From contig JAVEDE010000106.1 in assembly GCA_030841105.1 (NCBI GenBank), forward strand, positions 1 to 64,000: a stretch of 64,000 nt of DNA. Direction: 5' to 3'. Shown here piece after piece: positions 24,225 through 32,840 of this stretch. How positions within the stretch are numbered: position 1 is the first letter of the stretch; each line of letters starts with the position of its first letter. The DNA is from Pyrinomonadaceae bacterium (GTDB lineage Bacteria > Acidobacteriota > Blastocatellia > Pyrinomonadales > Pyrinomonadaceae). A model generated the notes under the pieces. It ran no database searches, was not told the DNA's origin, and worked only from the letters and a program-made list of their open reading frames with translations. A program made the translations under genes and the position numbers.

Positions 24225-25823
24225 TCATTTCCGCGCCGCCTTCTCGGCGAGAGCCTTTTCGACGGCGGCTTTGAGTCCTTCGTAGGTGAGGTCGTTCGTG
24301 GCTCGCCCGTTGATGAAGAAGGACGGCGTGCCGCGGAGGCCGAGGCGCAGGCCGTCCATCATGTCGCGCTGAACCTTGTCGGCCATCTGCCCCGAATCGA
24401 GCGCGGCGTCGAACTTCTGCCGGTCGAGGCCGACCTGCGTCGCGTACTCTTTCAACTTATCCACGCCGAGCGCCTTCTGATTCGCGAACAACACCTTCGC
24501 GTACTCCCAGTACTTCCCTTGCGCGCGCGCCGCCTCGGCCGCCTCGGCCGCCTTCGGTGCGTTTTCGTGCATCTCCAACGGGAAATCGCGGACGACGAGA
24601 CGCACGCGGTCGCCGTATTCCGCGACCAGTCTGTCCAGCGTGGGCTGCGCGGCGGAACAACTCGGACACTGGAAATCCGTGAACTCGATGATGGTCACGG
24701 GCGCGGTCGGGCTGCCCTTCACCGGCTGATCGTCGGTGGCAATTTGCATGACGGGTGCTTCCGGCGCGCGCAGGTTAATCTGAAGCGCCGCGCCCGTGCG
24801 CAACTGCCCGGCGTAAGCCGCTTGCAGGTCGCGCTTCTGCATGTCTTGCAGGTATTGGACGAGTTGGGGCTTGACCTGCGCGAAGTCGCCGCTAATGCGC
24901 GCCTTGTTTTCGTCATAGAACTTTTGCGCGTCGGCGTCGGTGACGGGCTTCGACTTGGATTCGACCTCGGCGTCGAGCAGAGCCTTCGTCGTGACCTTGC
25001 GCTTCTGCGCTTCCTGTTCGAGCAGCGCGTCGTTGATGCGCAGATCAACTTCGGTCTTGCGCAACTGGTAGACGCGCTCCTGCACGCTGTAGATCAAGGG
25101 CTTCAAAGAGTCTTCGATCTGGGCGGAAGTGATCGAGTCGCCGTTGACGACGGCGAAGACGCGCGCGCGGTCGGCAGCGGTTGCGGGCGGCGTCGCGTTC
25201 GTCGTGTTGACCTTGACGACGGCCGCGGCGCGCAGGCGGTCGGCAAACTGTTTCGCCACGTCGCGCTGCCGCTGGTCGCGCAGGTAGGAGATGATGTCGG
25301 CTTTGACCGCGGCGAACTCGCCGCTAATGCGCGCCTTATTTTCGTCGTAAAACTTTTGCGCCTCGGCCTCGGTCGGCTCGGTCACTTTCGAGACGATCTC
25401 TTCTTCCAAAAGTTTGGTCGTCGTCTTGCCGCGCTTCTTCGCTTCGGCGTCGAGCAGGCGGGAGTTGATCTGTAGATCGAGTTCGCGCGCGCGCGCGTCA
25501 AAGACCGTTTTGCGCAGTTCGGCGATCTGCGGCTCGATGCGCGCCTCGACTTCCTGCTTCGTGATCTTGATGCCGTTCACCACGGCGACCACTTCGGGCA
25601 GCGGCTCGCCTTCACAGCCGCAATCCAACATGGCCGACCCGGCGGCAATTGATCCGGCCGACGGCAGTCCGGGCGATGTGGGTTGCGGGGTGGGTTGCGG
25701 CGTCGGCTGCGCGGGCTTGGGCTGAGTGGCGCGCGGCGTGGTGGAGACGGGGCGGCGCGTCTGCGCGTGAGTCGTAAAAGAGGCAGACGCGGCGATAAGT
25801 GCGAGAGCTAAAAACTTCTTCAT
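24225..25823 (-). CDS. Exported fusion: two SurA-like chaperone domains plus DsbA-type thioredoxin domain
   Basis: The start ATG 25823 is set by GGAGG six bases upstream and by a signal peptide (KKFLALALIAASASFTTHAQ). A Pro/Thr/Gln linker (PTPQPTPQPTSPG) follows. Two homologous segments come next: VVAVVNGIKITKQEVE with LLDAEAKKRGKTT and FYDENKARISGEFAAVK, then VFAVVNGDSITSAQIE with LLEQEAQKRKVTT and FYDENKARISGDFAQVK. This is a duplicated SurA/PrsA N-terminal-type chaperone domain without a visible parvulin domain. The last 170 residues are DsbA-like with CPSC near residues 385-388 and the cis-Pro GTPSFFING. Likely a periplasmic disulfide oxidoreductase that also binds unfolded clients. Total 532 residues. 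Confidence 0.85.
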   Translation of the reverse strand: MKKFLALALIAASASFTTHAQTRRPVSTTPRATQPKPAQPTPQPTPQPTSPGLPSAGSIAAGSAMLDCGCEGEPLPEVVAVVNGIKITKQEVEARIEPQIAELRKTVFDARARELDLQINSRLLDAEAKKRGKTTTKLLEEEIVSKVTEPTEAEAQKFYDENKARISGEFAAVKADIISYLRDQRQRDVAKQFADRLRAAAVVKVNTTNATPPATAADRARVFAVVNGDSITSAQIEDSLKPLIYSVQERVYQLRKTEVDLRINDALLEQEAQKRKVTTKALLDAEVESKSKPVTDADAQKFYDENKARISGDFAQVKPQLVQYLQDMQKRDLQAAYAGQLRTGAALQINLRAPEAPVMQIATDDQPVKGSPTAPVTIIEFTDFQCPSCSAAQPTLDRLVAEYGDRVRLVVRDFPLEMHENAPKAAEAAEAARAQGKYWEYAKVLFANQKALGVDKLKEYATQVGLDRQKFDAALDSGQMADKVQRDMMDGLRLGLRGTPSFFINGRATNDLTYEGLKAAVEKALAEKAARK

Positions 25824-25944
25824 AATCCTCCAAAGGCAACTGTGTAGGGTGTGGGGTGGCTCGCTATTGTAACAACTCGGATGGTTTTTGCCACCTCGAC
25901 GGATGCTCGAAGCAACGTCGAAAAGTTTATGTCGGCGGCAAACT

Positions 25945-28900
25945 TCATTTTTGCGCGCGAGACATCCAGCGCGCACGCGCTTCGGCGCGCTCCTCCGCTT
26001 CGTCGTCTGCGAGGTCGGGGAGCATCGCGTCGAAGGCGGGGAGGCGCGAGATTTCCGGCATCGGCGAGCGCGCGCCGCGCACGGAGAACCAGATGATCTG
26101 GTTGAGGACGCGCGGGTCGGCCATGTCCGCGAAGGCGAGGTTTTGTTCGCTCGTGCGGCGCATCCAGTGTCGGGTCTCGGCGTCGCGCGGCGCGGGCGGC
26201 GTCATCAAGTTGTCGAAGGCCACTTCGGGCAGCACGGCCTTGAACGGACGAAGGTCGGCCTGCTCGCGGAAGATGTCAATGGGCGTGGCGTGTGCGTCGA
26301 GTTGATTCATGGGCGCGAGGCCGAGCAGCATCTCCAACGTGCGGATCAAACTCACCGTGTTGTGATACGCGTGGACGTATGCGCCGGGGCGGTTGTATGC
26401 GCTGATGACGAGCGCGGGCGCGCGGTGCGCGTCAACGTGATCGGGGCCGTCCTGCGCGTCGTCTTCGACGATGAAGATGGCCGTGTCTTGCCAGTAGGGA
26501 CTTGTCGAAACGGCTTCGACGAGACGGCCGACGGCGTAGTCGTTCTCGGCCACGTAGAACTGCGGCGTGGGGAAGTTGGGGTTGAGTCCTTCCGTGTGAT
26601 CGTTCGGCAGGCGCACGATGGAGAGATGGGGCAGGCGGTCGGGGCGTCCCTGTTTGCGCTCGGCGGCGAACTCCTGAAACTCCTTGAGCCATTCGCCGAG
26701 GCGCGAGTTGCCGCGAAAGCGCGCGTCCGCGTGCGTCTGCGTGATGAGCGGATCAACGCGGCCGCCGGATTCGCGTGCGGCGCGATAGGAGTCGGGCGTC
26801 ATTGAGTCGGGCGTGAGTTGATCGAAGTTGCGGAAGGTCGGGCTGTGATGGCCTTCGAGACTTTTCTTCGTGGGGAAGGCCGAGGCCGTGGGCGAGAGGT
26901 CTGGATAGGGGCGGCGGTGGTTGACGTTCAACGCCGCGACGAACGCTTCGGAGAAGGTGGAGATAAACTCGCCGTAGTTGCGGTAACGCAGACCGGCGCG
27001 GGCGGCGGCGTCCCAGAGATAGAGCGAGGCGGGTTCGGCCACGTCCTGCGAGTTGTTGAGATAGGGGACGTAGCCGCGCAGGAAGTTTTCAAATTCGACG
27101 GCGGTGACGGCGCGCGGGAAGAGGGGCGTGCGGTCGCGCGCACGCTCGGCGGCCGGGCGATAGTCGGGCAGGCGGTTGAAGCCCTCGAAGTCGTAGGAGC
27201 GGCCGCGGCTCGAATAGTTCCAGCGATAGGCTTTGTCCGTGTAGTCGCTGGAGAAGGCGGCGGTTGACCAGTTGTGCCCATCGGGGCTGGCCTCTGCGTT
27301 GACGAAGAAACGGTCGAGCAGTCCGAAGCGGAGAGCAAGCGCGCGCGCATTTGGCGTGATGTTTTGCGCCGCGCCGCCGGGTCTTCTGGCCGCCTCGCCC
27401 GCGCCGAAGATGGTGAGCGCGGCGTCGCCGTCGGCGCGCGAGCCGTCGCCCGCGCGTTCGACATCGCCGAAGACCTGATCGTAAGTGCGGTTCTCCTTAA
27501 TGACGTAGATGACGTGCTTGATGGGCGACGCGCCGCGGAAGAGTTTCGCACGCGGCGCATCGAGCAGGCCGTTGTTACGCATGACCTCGTTGGTGTAGCG
27601 CGCGAGCGTGGGCGCGTCGGGTTCGGCGGCGGCGAAGATGTTGCCGGAGACGAGCGGGACGCTGTACTCGCCGCCCATCCCGCCCGCGCGACCCGTGCCC
27701 ACCGGGAAGCGGTCGTTCGGCGCGTTCGGCTCGCGCCCCGCGGTGTTGGCGACGAGCGACGAATTTTCAAAGCCCGTCCCTTTGCCGTTGCCGTAGAAGA
27801 TCGTGCGGCCGACGACGGCAACAGCCGAAGGATAACGCCCCGTCGGGATGAAGCCGCGCACGACGCTCCGGCGCGCGGCGTCGCGTTGCTCACGCGCCTC
27901 TTCTTCCGCACTCTCCCCGCTCTCGCTTCCCGCGCGTTCCTCACTCTCGTTTCGTGCGCTCTCTTCGCTCTCGTCCCTCTCGCGCTCCTCGCTCTCGTTT
28001 CCCTCGCGATCCTCCCCGTGGTTCGCTTCCCCTTCGTCACTATCAACGCCATGCGGGCGGCGCGCACGCCTCGCCGGTTCTGTGCCCTCCCCACCTTCGT
28101 GCCGCTCAACTGCCGAACGCTGCGGCGCGCGCGCCGGTTCGCCGCGCGACTCCGGCGAGAGCGAGACGACGGCGATTGAGTTGCTGTGCGCGTTGGCGAC
28201 GTAGAGGGTCGCGCCTTCACGGTCGAGCGCGAGACTTTCGGGGCTGTTGCCTATGAGTGGACTTTGCTCCGCGAGCCGCACGTTGATGCGTTCGATCTCT
28301 CGATCCGAGAGCGTGTCTATCACAGAGACGCTATCGGCGTTCGAGTTGGCGACGTAGAGGCGCGTGCGCGCCGCGTTGAAGACGAGCGCGGTCGGGTGGC
28401 TGCCGACGGGAATGAAGGAGAGCGCTTCGCCGTCGCCGCCGGGGCTGAACACGGCGATTGATGCGTCGTTCCAACAAGAGACGTAAACTTTCGAGGTCTT
28501 GCTCAAGCCGGGGGCGGACAGGGCGGCGACGGCGTAAGGATAGATGTTGTGCGCGGGTCGCTCGCGCCGCCGCAGGTCAACGCGCAGCATCGAGGGCTTG
28601 GGGCTGGCGGGGTTGCTGATGATGGCGAAGCTGTCGTCCAAGTTGTTCGCGACGAAAAGCGTCTCGCCGTCGGGGCTGATGGCTAGTCCGGTTGGATAGA
28701 CGGGCTTCTGGTTCGAGTTGTAACGCTCCGACGCGGGCACGGAACTAAGCGAGTTCAGATCAATAAACGGAGCTTCGACTTTCGTGTTCGGGCCGGGCGA
28801 AGCTGGCGTGATGCGCGGGAGCGCGCGCGGGTCGAACTTGAACTTCCAAATCTTATTTTCAAAACCGCCGGAGACGTACAACAGGTACGAGCCGTCGGCG

Positions 28901-29334
28901 TCGGCGCGTGGCGAGAAGACGAGGCCGACGTTTGCGCTCTGCGGCGTCGGGAAATAAATGTTCTGCACGACGGAGGGCGCGGGGCGCGCGTTGAGATCAA
29001 TGACGGCGAGCGACTGCTGCGCCTTGTTCGTCGCCGCGTTGAACTGGACGCCGTAGCCGCTGTGGATGGCGACGAGGAAACGCCCCGCGCCGTCTGCCCC
29101 GTCGCGGTCGGGGCTGCGAACGAAGTCTACGGCGAGCGCGCCGACGGCGGGCTGGCGCGTCGTCGCGTCCAAGACGACTGACCCCGCGGGCGCGAGCGTG
29201 CGCCCCTGCGAGGCGATGTGGTTGGGAATGACAACATCCGCCGAGGAAGTTTTCAAACTGACGGACAGCAAGGCCGCGACGGCGAGCGCGACGAACGCGG
29301 CGACCGTGCCGCCCCTCCAGTTTTCGAGTCTCAT
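25945..29334 (-). CDS. Exported beta-propeller / phosphoesterase fusion
   Basis: About 1129 residues from ATG 29334 (GAGGAAG upstream), starting with a membrane-spanning signal. Residues 30-420 form a YVTN/YncE-like beta-propeller (YPTGLAISPDGETLFVANN, HPTALVFNAARTRLYVANSNADSVSVIDT, ATLYVANAHSNSIAVV). A charged Glu/Ser/Arg-rich insert of about 95 residues follows, then a last blade. The C-terminal half is an alkaline-phosphatase-superfamily phosphoesterase: IKHVIYVIKENRTYDQVFGD carries metal- and nucleophile-site residues, with SPDGHNWSTAAF, IFIVEDDAQDGPDHVDAHR and SAYNRPG later. The architecture equals the bifunctional YncE/alkaline phosphatase proteins of Acidobacteria. It acts outside the cytoplasm; natural substrate unknown. 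It starts 17 bp after the phosphofructokinase stop. Confidence 0.88.
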   Translation of the reverse strand: MRLENWRGGTVAAFVALAVAALLSVSLKTSSADVVIPNHIASQGRTLAPAGSVVLDATTRQPAVGALAVDFVRSPDRDGADGAGRFLVAIHSGYGVQFNAATNKAQQSLAVIDLNARPAPSVVQNIYFPTPQSANVGLVFSPRADADGSYLLYVSGGFENKIWKFKFDPRALPRITPASPGPNTKVEAPFIDLNSLSSVPASERYNSNQKPVYPTGLAISPDGETLFVANNLDDSFAIISNPASPKPSMLRVDLRRRERPAHNIYPYAVAALSAPGLSKTSKVYVSCWNDASIAVFSPGGDGEALSFIPVGSHPTALVFNAARTRLYVANSNADSVSVIDTLSDREIERINVRLAEQSPLIGNSPESLALDREGATLYVANAHSNSIAVVSLSPESRGEPARAPQRSAVERHEGGEGTEPARRARRPHGVDSDEGEANHGEDREGNESEERERDESEESARNESEERAGSESGESAEEEAREQRDAARRSVVRGFIPTGRYPSAVAVVGRTIFYGNGKGTGFENSSLVANTAGREPNAPNDRFPVGTGRAGGMGGEYSVPLVSGNIFAAAEPDAPTLARYTNEVMRNNGLLDAPRAKLFRGASPIKHVIYVIKENRTYDQVFGDVERAGDGSRADGDAALTIFGAGEAARRPGGAAQNITPNARALALRFGLLDRFFVNAEASPDGHNWSTAAFSSDYTDKAYRWNYSSRGRSYDFEGFNRLPDYRPAAERARDRTPLFPRAVTAVEFENFLRGYVPYLNNSQDVAEPASLYLWDAAARAGLRYRNYGEFISTFSEAFVAALNVNHRRPYPDLSPTASAFPTKKSLEGHHSPTFRNFDQLTPDSMTPDSYRAARESGGRVDPLITQTHADARFRGNSRLGEWLKEFQEFAAERKQGRPDRLPHLSIVRLPNDHTEGLNPNFPTPQFYVAENDYAVGRLVEAVSTSPYWQDTAIFIVEDDAQDGPDHVDAHRAPALVISAYNRPGAYVHAYHNTVSLIRTLEMLLGLAPMNQLDAHATPIDIFREQADLRPFKAVLPEVAFDNLMTPPAPRDAETRHWMRRTSEQNLAFADMADPRVLNQIIWFSVRGARSPMPEISRLPAFDAMLPDLADDEAEERAEARARWMSRAQK

Positions 29335-29351
29335 CCGCTTCCTCGCATCCT

Positions 29352-30470
29352 TCACATGGCGATGTTTTTCAGGTGGTAGCGTTCGGTGTCGTAATGGCGT
29401 TCGATGTCCACGGTGTTGAGCTTGCCGAGCACGGAGGTGATCTCGACGAGCGAGAGTTCGCACGCGGGGGCGATGCCGCGCGCCGAGACCATCATGCCGA
29501 GATCGCCCGCGGCCAAGGCGTCGGCGGCGCGCGCGCCGAACATCATGCCCATCACGCGATCAATGGGCGAGGGCGCGCCGCCGCGTTGCGGGTGGCCGAG
29601 CATGGCCGCGCGCGCGTCGTAGGGCGTCTCGGCCATGATGCGACGCGCGAGCACTTCGCCGACGCCGCCGAGTCGCGCGTGGCCGAAAGAGTCTTCGCGG
29701 TCGTCAACCGTCACGATCTCGCCGTCGGCCGGGTGCGCGCCTTCGGCGACGACGATGACGGAGTAGCGCGGCAGCGTGCGGTCGCGCGGTTGCGCCCTCG
29801 TGTCGCCGAGCCGCTCCGTGAGGTGCTGATAAATCTTCTCGTAGCTGAACGGGTGTTCGGGGATGAGGATCAAATCCGCGCCGCCAGCGACACCAGCCCA
29901 GAGCGCGAGATGCCCTGCGTGCCGCCCCATCACTTCGATCACCTGCACCCAGCCGTGCGACCCGGCGGGCGTGCGCGAACGCTCGATCACTTCCGTCACG
30001 TTGCGCAGCGCGGTGTCGAAACCGAGCGTGTAATCCGTCCCGGCCAAATCTTTGTCAATCGTCTTGGGGATGCCGACGACGCGCACGCCGCGTTCGTGTA
30101 GACGCGCGGCGACACCGAGCGTGTCCTCGCCGCCGCAGGCGACCACGGCGTCGAGTCCGAGCCGCGCGATGTTCGCTTCGACTTCCGCCGAACGGTCAAC
30201 GCGCTCGCCCGTCGCGGTCGCGGTCTTGAAGGGGTTCGTGCGCGACGAGCCGAGGTTCGTGCCGCCGTCCCTGTCCCAACGCCGCACGACGTTGCGGTCG
30301 AGCGCGAGCACGTCGCCCGCCGGGTCGAGCAAACTGCGCCAGCCGTCATAGAGACCGACCACCTTGATGCCGTGTTCCGATGAGCGATAGACCAGCCCCT
30401 TGATCGCGGGGTTGAGGCCGGGCGCGTCGCCGCCGCCCGTCAACACACCGATAGTTTTTACTGCGTCCAT
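29352..30470 (-). CDS. pfp: 6-phosphofructokinase, PPi-dependent type predicted
   Basis: A 372-residue protein with the PFK signatures TGGGDAPGLN (11-20), GGEDTLGVA (113-121), GIPKTIDKD (133-141), TLGFDTA and MGRHAGHLAL. In ATP enzymes the phosphoryl-donor region reads GGDGS with PGTIDND. Here Asp116 replaces the Gly and Lys136 replaces the Gly of PGT. Both changes are established markers of pyrophosphate-dependent PFK, and GGEDTLGVA is what I recall for the Amycolatopsis PPi enzyme. It would phosphorylate fructose-6-phosphate reversibly at glycolysis. The TIDKD lysine where Asn is usual is a small oddity. Same strand as GlgB and GH57 upstream. Confidence 0.88.
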   Translation of the reverse strand: MDAVKTIGVLTGGGDAPGLNPAIKGLVYRSSEHGIKVVGLYDGWRSLLDPAGDVLALDRNVVRRWDRDGGTNLGSSRTNPFKTATATGERVDRSAEVEANIARLGLDAVVACGGEDTLGVAARLHERGVRVVGIPKTIDKDLAGTDYTLGFDTALRNVTEVIERSRTPAGSHGWVQVIEVMGRHAGHLALWAGVAGGADLILIPEHPFSYEKIYQHLTERLGDTRAQPRDRTLPRYSVIVVAEGAHPADGEIVTVDDREDSFGHARLGGVGEVLARRIMAETPYDARAAMLGHPQRGGAPSPIDRVMGMMFGARAADALAAGDLGMMVSARGIAPACELSLVEITSVLGKLNTVDIERHYDTERYHLKNIAM

Positions 30471-30524
30471 TAAATGTAAACTTGCTCCTTGTTAATTAAG
30501 CCGTCAACGATCTTGATTTTGAGA

Positions 30525-32741
30525 CTAGAGACCTTCCTCAACGCGCGGGACTTCCAGCCAGATCGTCGAGAGCGGAGGCAGATCAATCAGGGCGGAGTAG
30601 GGGCGCAGGTGCAGGGGGTCGGCCGTCGCTTCGATTGAATCAACTGCGACCGAGCCGCTGCCGTCGTAGACGATGGCGTCCGTGTTCAAAATCACGCGGT
30701 AGCTGCCCGGCGCGGGTAGGGCGAGGCGATAGCCGGTGCGCGTGACGTTCGAGAAGTTGCAGACGCAGACTACTTGACGCCGCGCGTCGGGCGCGCTGCG
30801 CAGGAAGGCGATGACGTTCTCGGCCGCGCTGTTGGCGTCAACCCACTCGAAGCCCGCCGGTTCAACGTCTGCTTCCCAGAGCGCAGGCTCATCGAGGTAG
30901 AGGCGGTTGAGATCGCTGAGGAGTTTCTGCACACCGCGATGAGCGGGTTCGTCGAGCAAGTGCCAGTCGAGACTCTGGTCGTCGTTCCACTCGCGCCACT
31001 GTCCGAGTTCGCCGCCCATGAAGAGGAGCTTCTTGCCCGGATGCGCCCACATGTAGCCGTAGAGAGCGCGCAAATTCGCAAACTTCTGCTCGCGCGTGCC
31101 CTGCATCTTCGTCAGCATCGAACCCTTGAGGTGAACCACTTCATCGTGCGAAAAAGGCAGGATGAAGTTTTCGCTCCACGCGTACATGAACCCGAACGTC
31201 AGGTTGTTGTGATGAAAGCGACGGTAGAGAGCGTCCTTGCTGAAGTATTGCAGCGTGTCGTGCATCCAGCCCATGTTCCACTTGAAATCGTAACCGAGTC
31301 CGCCCTCTGACACAGGACTGCTGACCTTCGGCCAGGACGTTGACTCTTCCGCGATCATCAACACGCCGGGGTGCTCGCGGTGGATGGTCTCGTTCAACTC
31401 GCGCAGGAAATCAATCGCTTCCAGATTCTCGCGCCCGCCGAACTTGTTCGGCAGCCAGCGTCCGTCCTCACGGCTGTAGTCGAGATAGAGCATCGAGGCC
31501 ACGGCGTCCACGCGCAACCCGTCAATGTGGCACTCCTTGATCCAGAACAGCGCGTTGGCAATGAGGAAGTTGCGCACCTCGTTGCGCCCGTAGTTGAAGA
31601 TGTAAGTGCCCCAGTCGGGGTGTTCGCCCTTGCGCGGGTCGAGGTGTTCATAAAGCGCGCTGCCGTCGAAGCGGCCGAGCGCGAAAGCGTCCTTGGGAAA
31701 GTGTGCGGGAACCCAGTCCATGATCACGCCGAGGCCGCGCCCGTGCAGGTGATCTACGAGGTAACGGAAATCGTCGGGCGTGCCGAAGCGCGCGGTGGCG
31801 GCGTAATAGTTGGCGACTTGATACCCCCACGAGCCGCCGTAAGGATGACCCTTGAGCGGCAGAAACTCGACGTGTGTGAAGCCCATCTCCAACAAGTAAT
31901 CGGCGAGCAGGGGCGCGGTCTCGCGGTAGGTGAGCGAGCGGTTGCCTTCCTCGCGCACGCGCCGCCAAGAGCCGAGATGCACTTCGTAGATCGAGAGCGG
32001 TTGGCGCAAGTGGTCGCGTCGCGCGCGCTCTGTGATCCATTCGTTGTCCGTGAACTCGTAGTTCGGCTCGAAGACGATGGACGAAGTGGCGGGCGGCACT
32101 TCCGTCTGTAGCGCGTAAGGATCGGTTTTGAGAAACGCGGGGCGGCCTTGGTGGTGCATCTCGTACTTGTAGAGCGCGCCCGCGCGCACGTCGGGGATGA
32201 ACAACTCCCAGACGCCGGAGACGCCGAGCCGCCGCATCTGATGCAGACGCCCGTCCCAATTGTTGAAGTTGCCGACGACGCTCACGCCGTCCGCGTTCGG
32301 CGCCCACACGGCGAACGAGACGCCCTCGACATCGCCGAGACGCCGGACGTGCGCGCCCAGTTTTTCGTAGAGTTTCAAGTGCCGCCCTTCGGCGAAGAGG
32401 TGCTCGTCGAAGCCTCCGAGCGTGGGGAGAAATTGGTAGGCGTCGCGCTGCGTGAAGACGTTGCCGTCCGCGTAACCGACGCGCAGGCGATAGGGGAAGG
32501 TCTGCGTTTTGTCGGCGACTAAAATCTCGAAGAGACCGGCCGGGTGCGTCCGGCTCATCAGGCGCGACGGCTCGCCGTCCATGAGCAGTTCGACGCCCGC
32601 GGCCTCCGGCCGGTAGGCGCGCACGATGATGCCCTGCGGCGTCGGGTGCGCGCCGAGCAGCGAATGCGGGTCGGGATGCACGTATGTCAACAGCCGCCCT
32701 AACTCTTCCGCCGGGACTGTGGGGTGTGTTATCTCAGGCAT
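30525..32741 (-). CDS. glgB: 1,4-alpha-glucan branching enzyme
   Basis: About 738 residues from ATG 32741 (an in-frame TTG at 32777 lies inside the neighbouring inverted repeat, so it is rejected). Domains: N-terminal beta-sandwich (LLGAHPTPQGIIVRAYRP), CBM48 (FAVWAPNADGVSVVGNFNNWDGR), then the GH13 barrel with GVIMDWVPAHFPKD, DGLRVDAVASMLYLDYSR (nucleophile Asp), MIAEESTSWP (acid Glu) and PFSHDEVVHLKGSM. The final beta domain ends near residue 735. It creates alpha-1,6 branches in glycogen in the cytosol. A GH57 glucanotransferase-like gene lies upstream on the same strand. Confidence 0.96.
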   Translation of the reverse strand: MPEITHPTVPAEELGRLLTYVHPDPHSLLGAHPTPQGIIVRAYRPEAAGVELLMDGEPSRLMSRTHPAGLFEILVADKTQTFPYRLRVGYADGNVFTQRDAYQFLPTLGGFDEHLFAEGRHLKLYEKLGAHVRRLGDVEGVSFAVWAPNADGVSVVGNFNNWDGRLHQMRRLGVSGVWELFIPDVRAGALYKYEMHHQGRPAFLKTDPYALQTEVPPATSSIVFEPNYEFTDNEWITERARRDHLRQPLSIYEVHLGSWRRVREEGNRSLTYRETAPLLADYLLEMGFTHVEFLPLKGHPYGGSWGYQVANYYAATARFGTPDDFRYLVDHLHGRGLGVIMDWVPAHFPKDAFALGRFDGSALYEHLDPRKGEHPDWGTYIFNYGRNEVRNFLIANALFWIKECHIDGLRVDAVASMLYLDYSREDGRWLPNKFGGRENLEAIDFLRELNETIHREHPGVLMIAEESTSWPKVSSPVSEGGLGYDFKWNMGWMHDTLQYFSKDALYRRFHHNNLTFGFMYAWSENFILPFSHDEVVHLKGSMLTKMQGTREQKFANLRALYGYMWAHPGKKLLFMGGELGQWREWNDDQSLDWHLLDEPAHRGVQKLLSDLNRLYLDEPALWEADVEPAGFEWVDANSAAENVIAFLRSAPDARRQVVCVCNFSNVTRTGYRLALPAPGSYRVILNTDAIVYDGSGSVAVDSIEATADPLHLRPYSALIDLPPLSTIWLEVPRVEEGL

Positions 32742-32762
32742 TGTTATTCGGAGTCGGGGTTG

Positions 32763-32831
32763 AGTTTCAGGTTTCAAGTTTCAAGACTGAGGTTGTTCGG
32801 TTCTTTAACTTGAAACTTGAAACCTGAAACT
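32763..32831. repeat. Perfect 23-bp inverted repeat between GH57 and glgB
   Basis: Arms at 32763-32785 and 32809-32831, loop of 23 nt. The arms are built from TTTCAAG/TTTCAGG units. There is no U-run next to the stem. It may stop, stabilise or process the GH57-glgB transcript. Confidence 0.8.
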
Positions 32832-32840
32832 TAAAACTTA

